The translations under genes and the position numbers were made by a program. 64,000 nucleotides of DNA, taken from NCBI GenBank assembly GCA_964432595.1, contig CAYSOF010000006.1, positions 186,001 to 250,000 of the forward strand, written 5' to 3'. This stretch comes from DASYLJ01 sp964432595 (GTDB lineage: Bacteria > Desulfobacterota > Binatia > DP-6). The notes under the pieces were generated by a model that ran no database searches, was not told the DNA's origin, and worked only from the letters and a program-made list of their open reading frames with translations. Of the stretch, positions 18,384 to 27,205 are shown in pieces; position 1 is the stretch's first letter, and every line of letters starts with the position of its first letter.

Positions 18384-19561
18384 TCGATCTCGAGCTGAAC
18401 GACACGGAGCGCATGCTGCGGGACACGTTCCGCGGCTGGTTCACGAGCGAGCTGGAGCCGCAGGTCGCCGCGATGGAGCGCGGCGAGCTGCTGCCCTACC
18501 CGCTCATGCGCACGATGCACCAGACCCTCGGCCTCGACGCGATGCTGCCGCGTTCCGGCGCCGCCGCGCGCGAGCCGTCGGCGGCGAGCGGGCTCGACGC
18601 CAACGTCGCCCGCTATGCCCGCACGACGTTCGTAGTCGAGATGTCGCGCGTCAGCCCGTCGTTCACGCTGAGCTACGGGGCCAGTACCGGGCTCTTCGCC
18701 GCGAACGTCATGGGCAAGGGCTCGCCCGAGCAGATCGAGCGCTGGGCGCTGCCGGTGCTGCGCTGCGAGCGCGTCGGCTCGTGGGGTCTCACCGAGCCCG
18801 AGGCGGGCAGCGACGCGCTCCGCGGCATGCGCACGACCGCCACGCGCGACGGCGACGCGTGGGTGCTGACCGGCAGCAAGACCTTCATCACGAACGCGCC
18901 GTTCGCCGACGTGTTCCTGATCTACGCGCGCGTCCGCGGCGGCGACCTCGACGGGTCGATCCAGCCGTTCATCGTCGAGCGCGCGGACGCCGGCCTCACG
19001 ACGGGACCGCCCATGCGCAAGATGGGCATGCGCGGCTCGCCGACCGGCGAGGTCTTCCTCGACGAGGTGCGCATTCCGGCCGACCGGCTGCTCGGCGGCG
19101 GCGTCAAGCAACGCGATCACGTGAAGTCGAGCCTCGCGGTCGAGCGCGGCGGGCTGTCGGTGATCTCGTACGGGATCGCGGAGCGCTGCTTCGAGATCGC
19201 GCGCGACTACGCGCGCACGCGGCGCCAGTTCGGGCAGCCCATCGCCGACTTCCAGCTCGTCCAGGAGCGGCTCGCGCGCATGTGGGTCGCGGTGTCGAAC
19301 TGCCGGCGCATCGTCTACGCCGACTGGCTCGCGGGACGCACGGTGCGCGAGTCGCTCGCGGACGTGTGCGCCGGCAAGCTGTACTGCGCCGAGATGGGGA
19401 CGTTCGTCGCGTTCGAGGCGATCCACGTGCTCGCGGGCAACGGGTACATGGAGGACTACGTCGTCGAGCGGCTCGCGCGGGATGCGAAGCTGATCGAGCT
19501 CGGGGGAGGCACCACCGAGATGCAGATCCTCACGTTGGCGCGGGAGCTGCTCTCCTCGTAG
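18380..19561 (+). CDS. Acyl-CoA dehydrogenase
   Basis: A 393-residue FAD flavoenzyme that oxidises an acyl-CoA to the enoyl-CoA. Family signatures are GSWGLTEPEAGSDA and the RRQFGQPIADFQLVQ helix. The catalytic glutamate of the MCAD-type site (YEGT) is Gly here (GGGTTEMQ, G376). Instead E255 in SLAVERGGL sits where isovaleryl- and long-chain acyl-CoA dehydrogenases carry their base, so the enzyme is probably active with a branched or long-chain substrate. The length is normal. It is coupled to the Yip1 gene; no other beta-oxidation gene is adjacent. Confidence 0.92.
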   Translation: MIDLELNDTERMLRDTFRGWFTSELEPQVAAMERGELLPYPLMRTMHQTLGLDAMLPRSGAAAREPSAASGLDANVARYARTTFVVEMSRVSPSFTLSYGASTGLFAANVMGKGSPEQIERWALPVLRCERVGSWGLTEPEAGSDALRGMRTTATRDGDAWVLTGSKTFITNAPFADVFLIYARVRGGDLDGSIQPFIVERADAGLTTGPPMRKMGMRGSPTGEVFLDEVRIPADRLLGGGVKQRDHVKSSLAVERGGLSVISYGIAERCFEIARDYARTRRQFGQPIADFQLVQERLARMWVAVSNCRRIVYADWLAGRTVRESLADVCAGKLYCAEMGTFVAFEAIHVLAGNGYMEDYVVERLARDAKLIELGGGTTEMQILTLARELLSS

Positions 19562-19799
19562 TCGTCTTTCGGTGCGCGGTGGCGGCGGGGGCGGGCTACG
19601 GGCGCCGTCCTCGCTGCAAGGGCGCCATTCGCATTGCTCCTCCCTGCCAAGCGGCGTCGCGCGCCCTAGCAGCTGCGGGCGCCCTATGCCCGCCCCCGTC
19701 GCCACCGCTTCCATCGACGAGCTTCGATCGGTCGCTCGCGCGCCGGGCTCGGCTTCGGTCTGTGCTTGCCTCTCCCCCGGTTCTGTTCGACTAGGGAAC

Positions 19800-20255
19800 A
19801 TGCGTCGCTTGCTCGTTGGGGTCGTCGTCGTGCTGGCCGGGTGTGGGCCGCAGTTTCCGCAGCCGGATCATCGGCCGCGGAACGCCGCCATCCCGGAAGG
19901 ACGGGAAACCACCGCGACCACCATGGCGGAAGCGGAAGCTCCGCCGGTCACTGGGTTCGTGCGCGTCGATCATGCGTGGGTGAAGGACGCGCCCAATGCG
20001 GCCGGGCAGGCGAAGCGTCGCGCGGAGATCGACGCGTTGCGGACCAAGGTCATCGCCGGGTCGGGATTCGTCGTCGCGTGGGAGTCGCTCGGGGCCAACG
20101 GCGAGGTGTGGCACGTCGCCGAGGGCGAGACCTACGACGCGGAGGTCATCCCCGCCGACGTGCGCGGCCTCGCGCCAGGGCAGGTGTCGTCCGTCATCGC
20201 CGGTGACGGCGGCTTGCACCTGTTCCGGTATCTGGGACCGGCCGACGCGCCCTGA
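19800..20255 (+). CDS. Parvulin-like lipoprotein
   Basis: A 151-residue lipoprotein: ATG 19800 starts a signal peptide with lipobox LAGC (C15). After a 30-residue disordered stretch, the rest follows the PpiC/parvulin outline: VDHAWVK in place of ASHILV, an Ala-rich helix ending in an F, an acidic loop, LAPGQVSSVI in place of LxxGEVS, and GLHLFRYL in place of GYHIIKL. Both parvulin histidines are kept; the Cys/Asp position is not obvious. It probably acts in the periplasm as a prolyl isomerase or chaperone. Its stop lies inside a convergent hairpin. Confidence 0.6.
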   Translation: MRRLLVGVVVVLAGCGPQFPQPDHRPRNAAIPEGRETTATTMAEAEAPPVTGFVRVDHAWVKDAPNAAGQAKRRAEIDALRTKVIAGSGFVVAWESLGANGEVWHVAEGETYDAEVIPADVRGLAPGQVSSVIAGDGGLHLFRYLGPADAP

Positions 20256-20267
20256 GCGTCAGGGCGC
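20247..20267. terminator. Hairpin covering two convergent stop codons
   Basis: GCGCCCTGA and TCAGGGCGC form a perfect 9-base stem with a GCG loop. Each arm contains the stop codon of one of the two convergent genes. There is no T-run; it is symmetrical, so it could act on both strands. Confidence 0.5.
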
Positions 20268-22286
20268 GACGGCGTCGAAGGCCGACTGCACCGCGGCGGT
20301 GGCCTTCTTTTTCTTCTTGCCGAACTTGCCGCCCTTGAGCGCCTTGCCGACGACCGACGCGAGCTCGTCGGCCATGCCGTTCGCGTCGCCGCTGAGCAGC
20401 ACGAGGCCCGCCGGGCCCGAGCGCAGGTACGCGACCACGTCGTCGAGCCGCGCACGCACCGCATCGGCGGTCGGGTTCGGCTTCTTCTTCTTGGTCTTCG
20501 TCAACGCGGCGACTGCCGACCGCAGGCCGTCGAGACGCGCGCGCAGCTCGGCGTTCGCCTGACAGTCGACGACGCCGTTGCCGTTCGCGTCGGCATCGGC
20601 GACGCCGCAGCCGCAGACACCCGCGGCGGTCTTCGCGCCGTCCGCCGCGCACGCGTCGCACGCGTCGCCCACGCCGTCGCCGTCGCCGTCCGCCTGGTCG
20701 TTCGCGGCGCCCGGGCAGTTGTCGAGCGCATCGCACGCGCCGTCGACGTCGGCGTCGGCGCACGCAGCAGCGCAGTTGCGCAGCACCGCCAACGCGTACT
20801 GCGAATCGCCCTGCGTCGTCGTCCGACGGACGCGGACCAGCTGCTTCCCGCTCGTCAGCACCACGGCCCGTCCGGCGGCGGTCACCGGCTTGGCTGCCGG
20901 GAAATCGCCGCTGCCCAGGCCCGCCAGATCCGGGCCGAGGATGACGAGATCCAGGCGCGTGACCTCGTCGTTGCGGTCCGGGTCCTGGTCGACCATGGCC
21001 GTGATGACGTCGCCGGCCACCGCATCCACCGAGAAGTGGTCGACGTCGCCCGACGACAGGGTGCCCTCCATGACGGGCGCGGTGATCGGGACCGCTTCGA
21101 GGAAGTTGTCGTTCGGCTCGGCCTCGACTCCCACGTCCCCCGGGTCGTTGACGAGGGCCATCAGCACGTACTGTCCGACGCTGTTGCCCATCAGCGACGG
21201 CGCGATCCGCACGAAGACGTCGCCGCCGATCTGCAGCGGCAGGCCGGCGATCACCGGGCTCGGGCCGTATCCGGAATCGGCATCGGAGCCGATGACGGTC
21301 TCACCCGCACCGACGACCAGCTCCATGTTCGGGTCGGTGGGCGGCTCGGTGGCGCCGTTGTCGGCGTAGACGAACATGCGCTGGCCGGCCGACGTGCCGG
21401 CGATGCGCCACATGTCGACGGCGTCGGGCGTCGGTACCGCACCGATGCCGCAAACCCCGGCCGGCAGCTCCGTCGCGTTCGCCTGGTCGTCGTTGGGCTC
21501 GACCTCGGCGGTGCCGGACCGTGCATCCAGCGGCGCGGTCAGAAGGATCGCCGAGTTCGCCGGGACGGACGCGGCAAAGTCGCACGCCTGGGTGAGACCG
21601 AGGAAGCCGTCCGGCCCGTCGAGACCCGTCGTCGAGCCGGCGCCCGCGTCCGGATTTCCGTCGCGGTAGATCAGCAGGATGCTGCCGCTGTCGTAGAGGA
21701 CGGCCTGGAAGCTGAACGCCTGATCGAGGCCGCTGCCGAAGTTGCGCGCGCGATGCCATTCGAAGACGACACACGCGCCGGCGCCACCCTGGGCGTAGGG
21801 ACAGGGCGTGAACGACTGCACGTAGCCGCCGCGCGTATCGTCGGGCGGATTCGCGCTGGTGAGGTCGTTCCAGAGGACGGCGATGCCGTCGCTCGGCGCG
21901 AGCGTGTCCGGCAACGGACACTGGTTCGCCAGCGACGCGATGGCCGGGCCCTTCGTGAAGGCGAGGAAGCCGTTCGTCGACATGTGGGCCACGGTGCGCA
22001 TGGCGCCGTAGAACGGGAACCCCGCGCCGCCGTTGAGCGACGTCAGCGGCAGGTCGACCGCGGCACCGTCGTCGTCGTTCGGCGTCGTGAAGAGCGGTGG
22101 CACGTTGAACGTCACGCGCGTGCCCGTGCCCGTGATGCTGTGGAACGTGTCCACCGCCGGGCCGCCCTCCTCGGTGCTCGCGATGCCGCGATAGCCGTAC
22201 AGGTCGACGGCAGCCACTGCCGGCGATCCGCCGGCGATCGACGCCACCACGGCCCAGAACCCCACCGCCCGCAGCCACATCCTCAT
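20259..22286 (-). CDS. Secreted protein with PPC-like domains and thrombospondin type 3 repeats
   Basis: A 675-residue exported protein. ATG 22286 follows GGGGGAGG and starts a signal peptide (AVVASIAGGSPAVAA). Residues 15-260 are a beta-rich domain with a TLAPSDGIAVLWNDL segment, as in the globular heads of choice-of-anchor type proteins. Two pre-peptidase C-terminal-like domains follow, each starting EVEPNDDQAN or EAEPNDNFLE, and then a short calcium-binding type 3 repeat region (DGDGDGVGDACDAC). The C-terminus is helical with lysine runs (KKKK and KKKKK). It is probably structural or adhesive; no enzyme motif is seen. Confidence 0.8.
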   Translation of the reverse strand: MRMWLRAVGFWAVVASIAGGSPAVAAVDLYGYRGIASTEEGGPAVDTFHSITGTGTRVTFNVPPLFTTPNDDDGAAVDLPLTSLNGGAGFPFYGAMRTVAHMSTNGFLAFTKGPAIASLANQCPLPDTLAPSDGIAVLWNDLTSANPPDDTRGGYVQSFTPCPYAQGGAGACVVFEWHRARNFGSGLDQAFSFQAVLYDSGSILLIYRDGNPDAGAGSTTGLDGPDGFLGLTQACDFAASVPANSAILLTAPLDARSGTAEVEPNDDQANATELPAGVCGIGAVPTPDAVDMWRIAGTSAGQRMFVYADNGATEPPTDPNMELVVGAGETVIGSDADSGYGPSPVIAGLPLQIGGDVFVRIAPSLMGNSVGQYVLMALVNDPGDVGVEAEPNDNFLEAVPITAPVMEGTLSSGDVDHFSVDAVAGDVITAMVDQDPDRNDEVTRLDLVILGPDLAGLGSGDFPAAKPVTAAGRAVVLTSGKQLVRVRRTTTQGDSQYALAVLRNCAAACADADVDGACDALDNCPGAANDQADGDGDGVGDACDACAADGAKTAAGVCGCGVADADANGNGVVDCQANAELRARLDGLRSAVAALTKTKKKKPNPTADAVRARLDDVVAYLRSGPAGLVLLSGDANGMADELASVVGKALKGGKFGKKKKKATAAVQSAFDAVAP

Positions 22287-22350
22287 GCCGGCCTCCCCCA
22301 TCAGAGGTACCGGCTGCCCCCGGGGCGTTCAAACCGGCGTCGGATTCGCC

Positions 22351-22379
22351 TTGTCAGCCGTCTGACGGCCGGCCTATAG
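22351..22379 (+). promoter_or_regulatory. Candidate sigma70-type promoter with internal dyad
   Basis: TTGTCA, a 17-base spacer and CTATAG stand 17 bases upstream of the glycosyltransferase ATG. The spacer holds GCCGTC-T-GACGGC (22357-22369), placed where a repressor would block polymerase. Confidence 0.45.
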
Positions 22380-22395
22380 CTCGTCCGGGGCTCCC

Positions 22396-23361
22396 ATGGC
22401 GCTGCGATTCTCGGTGATCGTTCCTGCGGCCGCTGGTGAGACGCTCGCGATCGGCGCGTCCCTGGACGCGCTGGACCGTCCCGCCGGCGCCGTCGAAGTG
22501 CTCGTCGAGCGCGGACCGAATCCGTCGCGCAACCGCAACCGCGCCATCGCGCGCGCCACCGGCGACGTCTTCGCGTTCGCCGACGACGACTGCGTGGTTC
22601 CGCCCGACTGGCTGCGCCGCGCCGAGGCGTTCTTCGTCGCGCACCCCGACTGGGACGTCGTCGGCGGGCCGCAGCTGACGCCGGCGTCCGACGGCTTCTT
22701 CGGCCGCGTGTGCGGCTGGGTCCTCGCGTCGCCGTTCGGCGCGGGCCGCATGAGCACGCGGTATCGCCGCCGTCCGCTCGACCTCGCCGCCACCGAGACG
22801 TCGCTCTCGTCGGCGAACCTCTTCATCCGCCGGCGGGCCATCGAACGCGCCGGCTCGTTCGACCCGCGTCTGTGGCCGAACGAGGAAACCGACCTGCTCC
22901 GCCGCATCGAGCGTACCGGCGGGCGCATCGCCTACGACCCGTCGATCGTCGTTCATCACCATCGCCGTCCAGGCATCGCCGGCTTCGCGCGGCAATGCCG
23001 CGGCTACGGCCGCGGGCGCGCGCGCCAGGTGTACCTCTCCGGCGACCGTCCCTCCGCGTCGGTCGTGGCGCCCGCGGCGTTCCTGCTGTTCGTCCTCGCG
23101 CTGCCGCTGCTGCTCACCTGGAGCCCGCTGTGGCTCGTACCGCTCGCCGGCTATCTCGCGGCCACCGCCGCCGCGTCGGTCGGCATCGCGCTCGCGCATC
23201 ACGACCCCGCGGCCGCGGCGCTCTTGCCGGTCGTCTTCCTGACGATCCACCTCGCGTATCCCGCGGGCTTCCTCGCCGAGACGCTCCGCCTCCACCTCGG
23301 CGGCAGCCCGACCCCACGCGCGAGCGACGACGAGGCGCTGGCCCCGGCGGCGCCATCCTGA
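22396..23361 (+). CDS. Family 2 glycosyltransferase
   Basis: A 321-residue membrane-bound GT2. The donor-binding acidic motif is FADDDCVV and the acceptor-side motif NEETDLLRR. Three C-terminal hydrophobic segments (about 218-300) anchor it, as in enzymes that build surface glycans. The start MALRFSVIVPAAAGET is the typical GT-A opening. It overlaps the methyltransferase by 4 bases. The sugar and acceptor cannot be told. Confidence 0.88.
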   Translation: MALRFSVIVPAAAGETLAIGASLDALDRPAGAVEVLVERGPNPSRNRNRAIARATGDVFAFADDDCVVPPDWLRRAEAFFVAHPDWDVVGGPQLTPASDGFFGRVCGWVLASPFGAGRMSTRYRRRPLDLAATETSLSSANLFIRRRAIERAGSFDPRLWPNEETDLLRRIERTGGRIAYDPSIVVHHHRRPGIAGFARQCRGYGRGRARQVYLSGDRPSASVVAPAAFLLFVLALPLLLTWSPLWLVPLAGYLAATAAASVGIALAHHDPAAAALLPVVFLTIHLAYPAGFLAETLRLHLGGSPTPRASDDEALAPAAPS

Positions 23362-24254
23362 GCGCGACGCCCTGCCCGGTCTGCGGCGCGGTCGCGGCGC
23401 AGCTGCCGCGATGCACGCTGCGCGCCACCGACACGCCCGATCGCTTCACGATCGTCGCGTGCGCCGCCTGCGGCGTGCGACGCACGTGGCCCGTGCCGGC
23501 ATCGCTCGCGCCGTACTACGCGACGGACCTGGCGGCGACGATGCATGCGACGCCGAACGCGCTCTTCGCCTGCGCGCAGCGCGTCCTGCTGGCTCGCGAG
23601 GCGCGACGGTTCGCCGGCGGCGGCGCGACCGTGCTCGACGTCGGCTGCGGCAACGGCGCGCTCGTGCGGCTGCTCGCGGAACGCGGCGTGCCCGTCGTCG
23701 CGGCCGACGCCGCGCCCGCGCCGCCGGCGGCGCTCGGCGTGCCCTACCATCGGGTCGACTTCGACGACGGCACGATCGCCGGGCTCCCGCAGGGCCGCTA
23801 CACGGTCGTGCTGCGCCACGTCCTCGAGCACGTGCGCGATCCCGCGGCGTTCCTGACCGCGCTGCGGGAGCGCGGCGCGGAACGCTTCTACGTCGTCGTG
23901 CCGGACGCGGGCGCGATCGAGGCGCGGCTGCTCGGGGCGGACTGGTACCTCTGGGACCCGCCGCGCCATCTCTGGCATTTCGACGCGGCGACGCTGCGAC
24001 GGCTGTGCGACCGCGTCGGGCTCGACGTGACGGCGAGCGGCCGGGATACGGTGCCGGCGCTGATACCGAGCATCCACCGCGCGCTGCGCGTGCGCGGCGC
24101 GCCGCATGCGCTCCATGCGGCGTTCGGGCCGCAGGGCCTGCTCGCGGCGCTGTCGGCGCCGCTCTCCGTCGTGCTGCCGGGAAACGTGCTGTGGATCGTG
24201 GCCGGGACGCGCGGGGCGGCTGCGCGTCCCGGCCAGTCACCTACTTACATTTGA
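23358..24254 (+). CDS. Zinc-ribbon SAM-dependent methyltransferase, non-canonical start
   Basis: A class I methyltransferase of about 298 residues: an N-terminal zinc ribbon (CPVCG, then CAACG), motif I VLDVGCGNGALVRLL and the HVLEHVRDP segment of the Methyltransf_23 group often found in glycan clusters. The frame has no ATG, GTG or TTG upstream of the zinc ribbon. CTG 23358, inside CTGA at the glycosyltransferase stop, or ATC 23355 just before it are the only plausible starts, so re-initiation coupled to the upstream gene is inferred. The 3' end overlaps the convergent propeller gene by 14 bases. Confidence 0.78.
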   Translation: MSATPCPVCGAVAAQLPRCTLRATDTPDRFTIVACAACGVRRTWPVPASLAPYYATDLAATMHATPNALFACAQRVLLAREARRFAGGGATVLDVGCGNGALVRLLAERGVPVVAADAAPAPPAALGVPYHRVDFDDGTIAGLPQGRYTVVLRHVLEHVRDPAAFLTALRERGAERFYVVVPDAGAIEARLLGADWYLWDPPRHLWHFDAATLRRLCDRVGLDVTASGRDTVPALIPSIHRALRVRGAPHALHAAFGPQGLLAALSAPLSVVLPGNVLWIVAGTRGAAARPGQSPTYI

Positions 24255-25677
24255 CGGTCGTCTGCGTGGCGTTGAACGTGCAGACCGGCGCCGGTCCGGA
24301 GAAGTCCGCCGCGCCGCACTGCCCGTCCCCGTCGAGCACGAACGTCGCGACGAGCGGCAGCTCGGCGGACGTCGTGGTGAAGGTGCCCTTCTTGCCCGTG
24401 ACGCCGAACTTCACGCGGCCCGGCGTGCTGGCGACCGACTTCACCGTCACCTTCGTGATGCCGGAGACGCCGAGCTTGCTGGTGAACGTGAACGACGTCC
24501 CGGACGCGTTCGCCTTCCAGCCCTGCTTCGTCAGGCTGTCGTAGGCGCCCGGCGGGATGGCGACATCGGCGACCACGCCGTTCGCGTCGTCGATGCGCAC
24601 CCGCGCCCCGTTCGCGACGGGATCGAGCGTTGGCGTGGTCGGGACGATCATCTCGCCGGTGAGCTTCAGGCTGTCGTCACCGCCGGGCGCGGCGACCTTG
24701 GTGATGGTGAGGCGCGGCTTCGTCACCGCCACGCCGCCGAGGCACGCCTGATCGGCGTCGCAGACCGCGTTCGCGTCGGTGTCGCGGCAGATCGCTTCGA
24801 TCTGGCTCACCGCGACGTCGAGCACGAGCGTTTCGTTCCGCGCGTGGTCGTGGAACAGCTCGGTCGAGAACGTGAAGCCCCAGGCGCGCTCGGTGATGAC
24901 GCCGCCCGGCGCGATCGCGATGAGGTTGCTGCTCGAGAAGTCGGGACGGAAGCCGCCCGTGCCGAGGACGTTGTCGTCGGCGTCGACGACGTGTGCGTAC
25001 GTCCCGGACAGGCCGGTCGCGATCGGACCGACCGGCGCGCCCGCGAGCGTGTATTCGCGGATTGCGCCGACGAACGCGGCGTCCGAGTTGCCGACGATCA
25101 GGCGCGTGCCGCCGTCGATGAACACGCCGGCGGTGTAGTCGAGACCGGTGATGAGGTTCGACACCACCCCGCCCGAGACGCGCACGACGCGGCCGGCGCC
25201 GGGCCCGACGGCGTCGCTGACGATGAGATCCGTGCCGTCGATCGCGACGTCCTGCGCGGACGGAATGGAGCCCGCGGGGACGACCTCGGCGCCGACGGCC
25301 GGCAGCGCCGTCGTGCGCGTGAGCGCGTTCGGGATCGCGAAGACGGTGTCGCCGGTGGCGGCGCCCATCAGGTTGCCGCCGTTGTCGACGACGAAGAGCG
25401 TGCCGGTGCCGTCGAGCGCGAAGCCGCCGAGCGCGTTGAAGCCCGTGGCGATCGTCGTCGGCACGCCGGCGTCGAGCCGGACGATGGACTGCAGGCCGGC
25501 GCCGAAGGCGCCCTGTCCGACGATGATCGCGTCGCCGCTCTGGACGACGCCGCCCTGCACCGGGGCGGGCGTGGGAATGCTGTACGCGGTCCAACCCGGG
25601 GCCGCCGTCACGGCGGCGCGGGCGGGGATCGCCGCCGCCAGGACGGCGACCGCGGTGAGAAACGTCGTTGATCTCAT
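24241..25677 (-). CDS. Secreted propeller protein with recurrent C-terminal module (third gene of riboswitch operon)
   Basis: A 478-residue exported protein. ATG 25677 has AAGGAGG upstream (11 bases, rather long) and a signal peptide ending IPARAA. Residues 25-310 form an NHL/SMP-30-like propeller (blades such as DVAIDGTDLIVSDAVG and GGFALDGTGTLFVVDN). The last 150 residues are the module shared with other exported proteins here: LTITKVA, D-x-LKL-x-G, a LDP-x-x-NGARVRI strand, PPGAYDSLTKQGWKA, LPL-x-A and a terminal VKCK. It begins 19 bases after the surface-protein gene and should be under the same cobalamin riboswitch. Confidence 0.8.
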   Translation of the reverse strand: MRSTTFLTAVAVLAAAIPARAAVTAAPGWTAYSIPTPAPVQGGVVQSGDAIIVGQGAFGAGLQSIVRLDAGVPTTIATGFNALGGFALDGTGTLFVVDNGGNLMGAATGDTVFAIPNALTRTTALPAVGAEVVPAGSIPSAQDVAIDGTDLIVSDAVGPGAGRVVRVSGGVVSNLITGLDYTAGVFIDGGTRLIVGNSDAAFVGAIREYTLAGAPVGPIATGLSGTYAHVVDADDNVLGTGGFRPDFSSSNLIAIAPGGVITERAWGFTFSTELFHDHARNETLVLDVAVSQIEAICRDTDANAVCDADQACLGGVAVTKPRLTITKVAAPGGDDSLKLTGEMIVPTTPTLDPVANGARVRIDDANGVVADVAIPPGAYDSLTKQGWKANASGTSFTFTSKLGVSGITKVTVKSVASTPGRVKFGVTGKKGTFTTTSAELPLVATFVLDGDGQCGAADFSGPAPVCTFNATQTTVKCK

Positions 25678-25696
25678 GGGAACGGAGCCTCCTTCG

Positions 25697-27205
25697 TCAC
25701 TTCCGGCGTTTCACCGTGAAGCGATCGAGGTCGACGCGCCGTCGCGCGCGCTGCGTGCCGGGGCCCTCGGCACGCAGCGTGACGACGGTGCGTCGACGCG
25801 TCAGGGGGATGCGGAGCGCGCGCGTCGATCCCGGGATCAACGGCGGAAGCGCCGCGGTGACGTCACGACCGCCGGCGCGCACCGTGACGGAGCCAGGCGT
25901 GACCTCGGGCGAGATCACCACGGTGAGCGCGACGTGCGTGTCGGTGGACGGTACGGCGACGGCCGCACCGAGCGGAGTGACGTAGGTGAGGAGCGCGTCG
26001 GTCGTGGGCTTGCCGCCACGCCCGCCGAACGCGGACGCGACGAGGGGACCGCAGGCGGCGTCGGCCGCGCACGGGTCGCACGCGTCGCCGGCGCCGTCGC
26101 CGTCCGTGTCGGCCTGGAGCGGATCCGGCGCCGCGGGGCACACGTCGCACGCGTCGCCGATGCCGTCGGCATCGCCGTCGGCCTGCGCGGCGTCGGCGAG
26201 CAGCGGACACACGTCCCCTGCGTCGGGCACGCCGTCCGCGTCGGTGTCGGGCGGGCCGCTCGGACCGTCCTCGCAGGCGTCGCCGGTGCCGTCGGCGTCC
26301 GCGTCGGTCTGGTCGGCGTTCGGCGTGGCCGGGCAGTTGTCGCACGCGTCGCCGACGCCGTCGGCGTCTCGGTCGCGACGATCGCTCGACGCGAGCGCGG
26401 GACACGCGTCGCACGCGTCGCCCACGCCGTCGGCGTCGCCGTCACGCTGCGGGTCGGCGACGAGCGGACACGCGTCGGCGGCGTCGGCGATCCCGTCGCC
26501 GTCGCCGTCGGGCAGCCCGGTGGTCTCGACCGAATGGAGCGCGATCATCGCGTCGAGATCGAAGCCGCCGAGGCCCTGCAGCCCGCGAACGAGGTCCTCG
26601 TGGGCGTCGATGCGCACGAAGCGGATCGCCGCCAGGCCGACGGTCGCCAGGTCGAACGTGTCGCCGCCCGAGCCGGGCGGATCGACGAAGGTGTCGACCG
26701 GAAGACCCACGAGCGCGGCGATCGGCGTCGTCGACGGCACGTCGGGCGGCGGCGCCGACGGCGTGCCGGCGTCGGCGAAGACCGGATAGACGCCCGCGCA
26801 GCCCGGATAGAAGGGCGGCTGGTCCTGCGCGCAGGGGAACGTCGCCCACGTGACGCCGTCGGCGCTGACCGACACGACGGACGGCTCGGCGAACGGGTTC
26901 AGCGTCGTGAGCCCGCGCTGCAGGAACGCGTTCTCGAAGATCGTCAGGTCGGGTCCGGGCCCGTCGCGCACGACGTTGTCGCGGAACTCGACCACGATCG
27001 ATCCACCGAGCCCGAGCGAGATCGTGTCGAGCGATCCCGTGAACGCGCCGCCGCCGCGGGGCGGACCGAGCACGACGGCGGGCTCGTCGCTGCGCGCGCC
27101 GCCCGCCTCGCCGGCGGTGAACGACACGATCGCGTCCAGATACGGATCGGCGGCGGCGATCGCCGTCCACAGCAGCGCGCACGCGCAGAGCAGCGTCTTC
27201 GTCAT
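25697..27205 (-). CDS. Surface protein with thrombospondin type 3 repeats in the cobalamin operon
   Basis: A 502-residue exported protein (signal peptide CACALLWTAIAAA). The N-terminal domain of about 200 residues is beta-rich, with VVLGPPRGGG, SLGLGGSIVVEF, the DGPGPDLTIFENAF motif and VSVSADGVTWATFPC. A domain of this kind, as I recall it, appears in B12-riboswitch loci of Bacteroidetes next to BtuG-like propellers. Next come about six calcium-binding type 3 repeats (DGDADGVGDACDAC type), then a beta domain ending in Arg/Lys. ATG 27205 overlaps the propeller gene stop as ATGA. It is probably cell-surface attached and part of a B12-binding complex. Confidence 0.82.
   Translation of the reverse strand: MTKTLLCACALLWTAIAAADPYLDAIVSFTAGEAGGARSDEPAVVLGPPRGGGAFTGSLDTISLGLGGSIVVEFRDNVVRDGPGPDLTIFENAFLQRGLTTLNPFAEPSVVSVSADGVTWATFPCAQDQPPFYPGCAGVYPVFADAGTPSAPPPDVPSTTPIAALVGLPVDTFVDPPGSGGDTFDLATVGLAAIRFVRIDAHEDLVRGLQGLGGFDLDAMIALHSVETTGLPDGDGDGIADAADACPLVADPQRDGDADGVGDACDACPALASSDRRDRDADGVGDACDNCPATPNADQTDADADGTGDACEDGPSGPPDTDADGVPDAGDVCPLLADAAQADGDADGIGDACDVCPAAPDPLQADTDGDGAGDACDPCAADAACGPLVASAFGGRGGKPTTDALLTYVTPLGAAVAVPSTDTHVALTVVISPEVTPGSVTVRAGGRDVTAALPPLIPGSTRALRIPLTRRRTVVTLRAEGPGTQRARRRVDLDRFTVKRRK
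26050..26510 (-). repeat. Tandem thrombospondin type 3 repeats
   Basis: About six degenerate units encode Asp-rich calcium-binding repeats with DxDxDGxGDxCD cores. The alternating GTCGCC/GTCGGC bases give direct-repeat-like DNA. Shorter copies occur near 20600-20760 and 40790-40970. Confidence 0.8.

Noticed and set aside
20300..20320. T-rich run (CTTTTTCTTCTT) as an intrinsic terminator
   Set aside because: It is the reverse complement of a lysine-codon run inside the 20259-22286 gene, with no stem before it.
26050..26510. Regularly spaced similar DNA units resembling a CRISPR array
   Set aside because: The units are in frame, encode type 3 calcium-binding repeats, have no unique spacers, and no cas gene is near. 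The RTX-coding region at 34460-34740 was rejected for the same reason.
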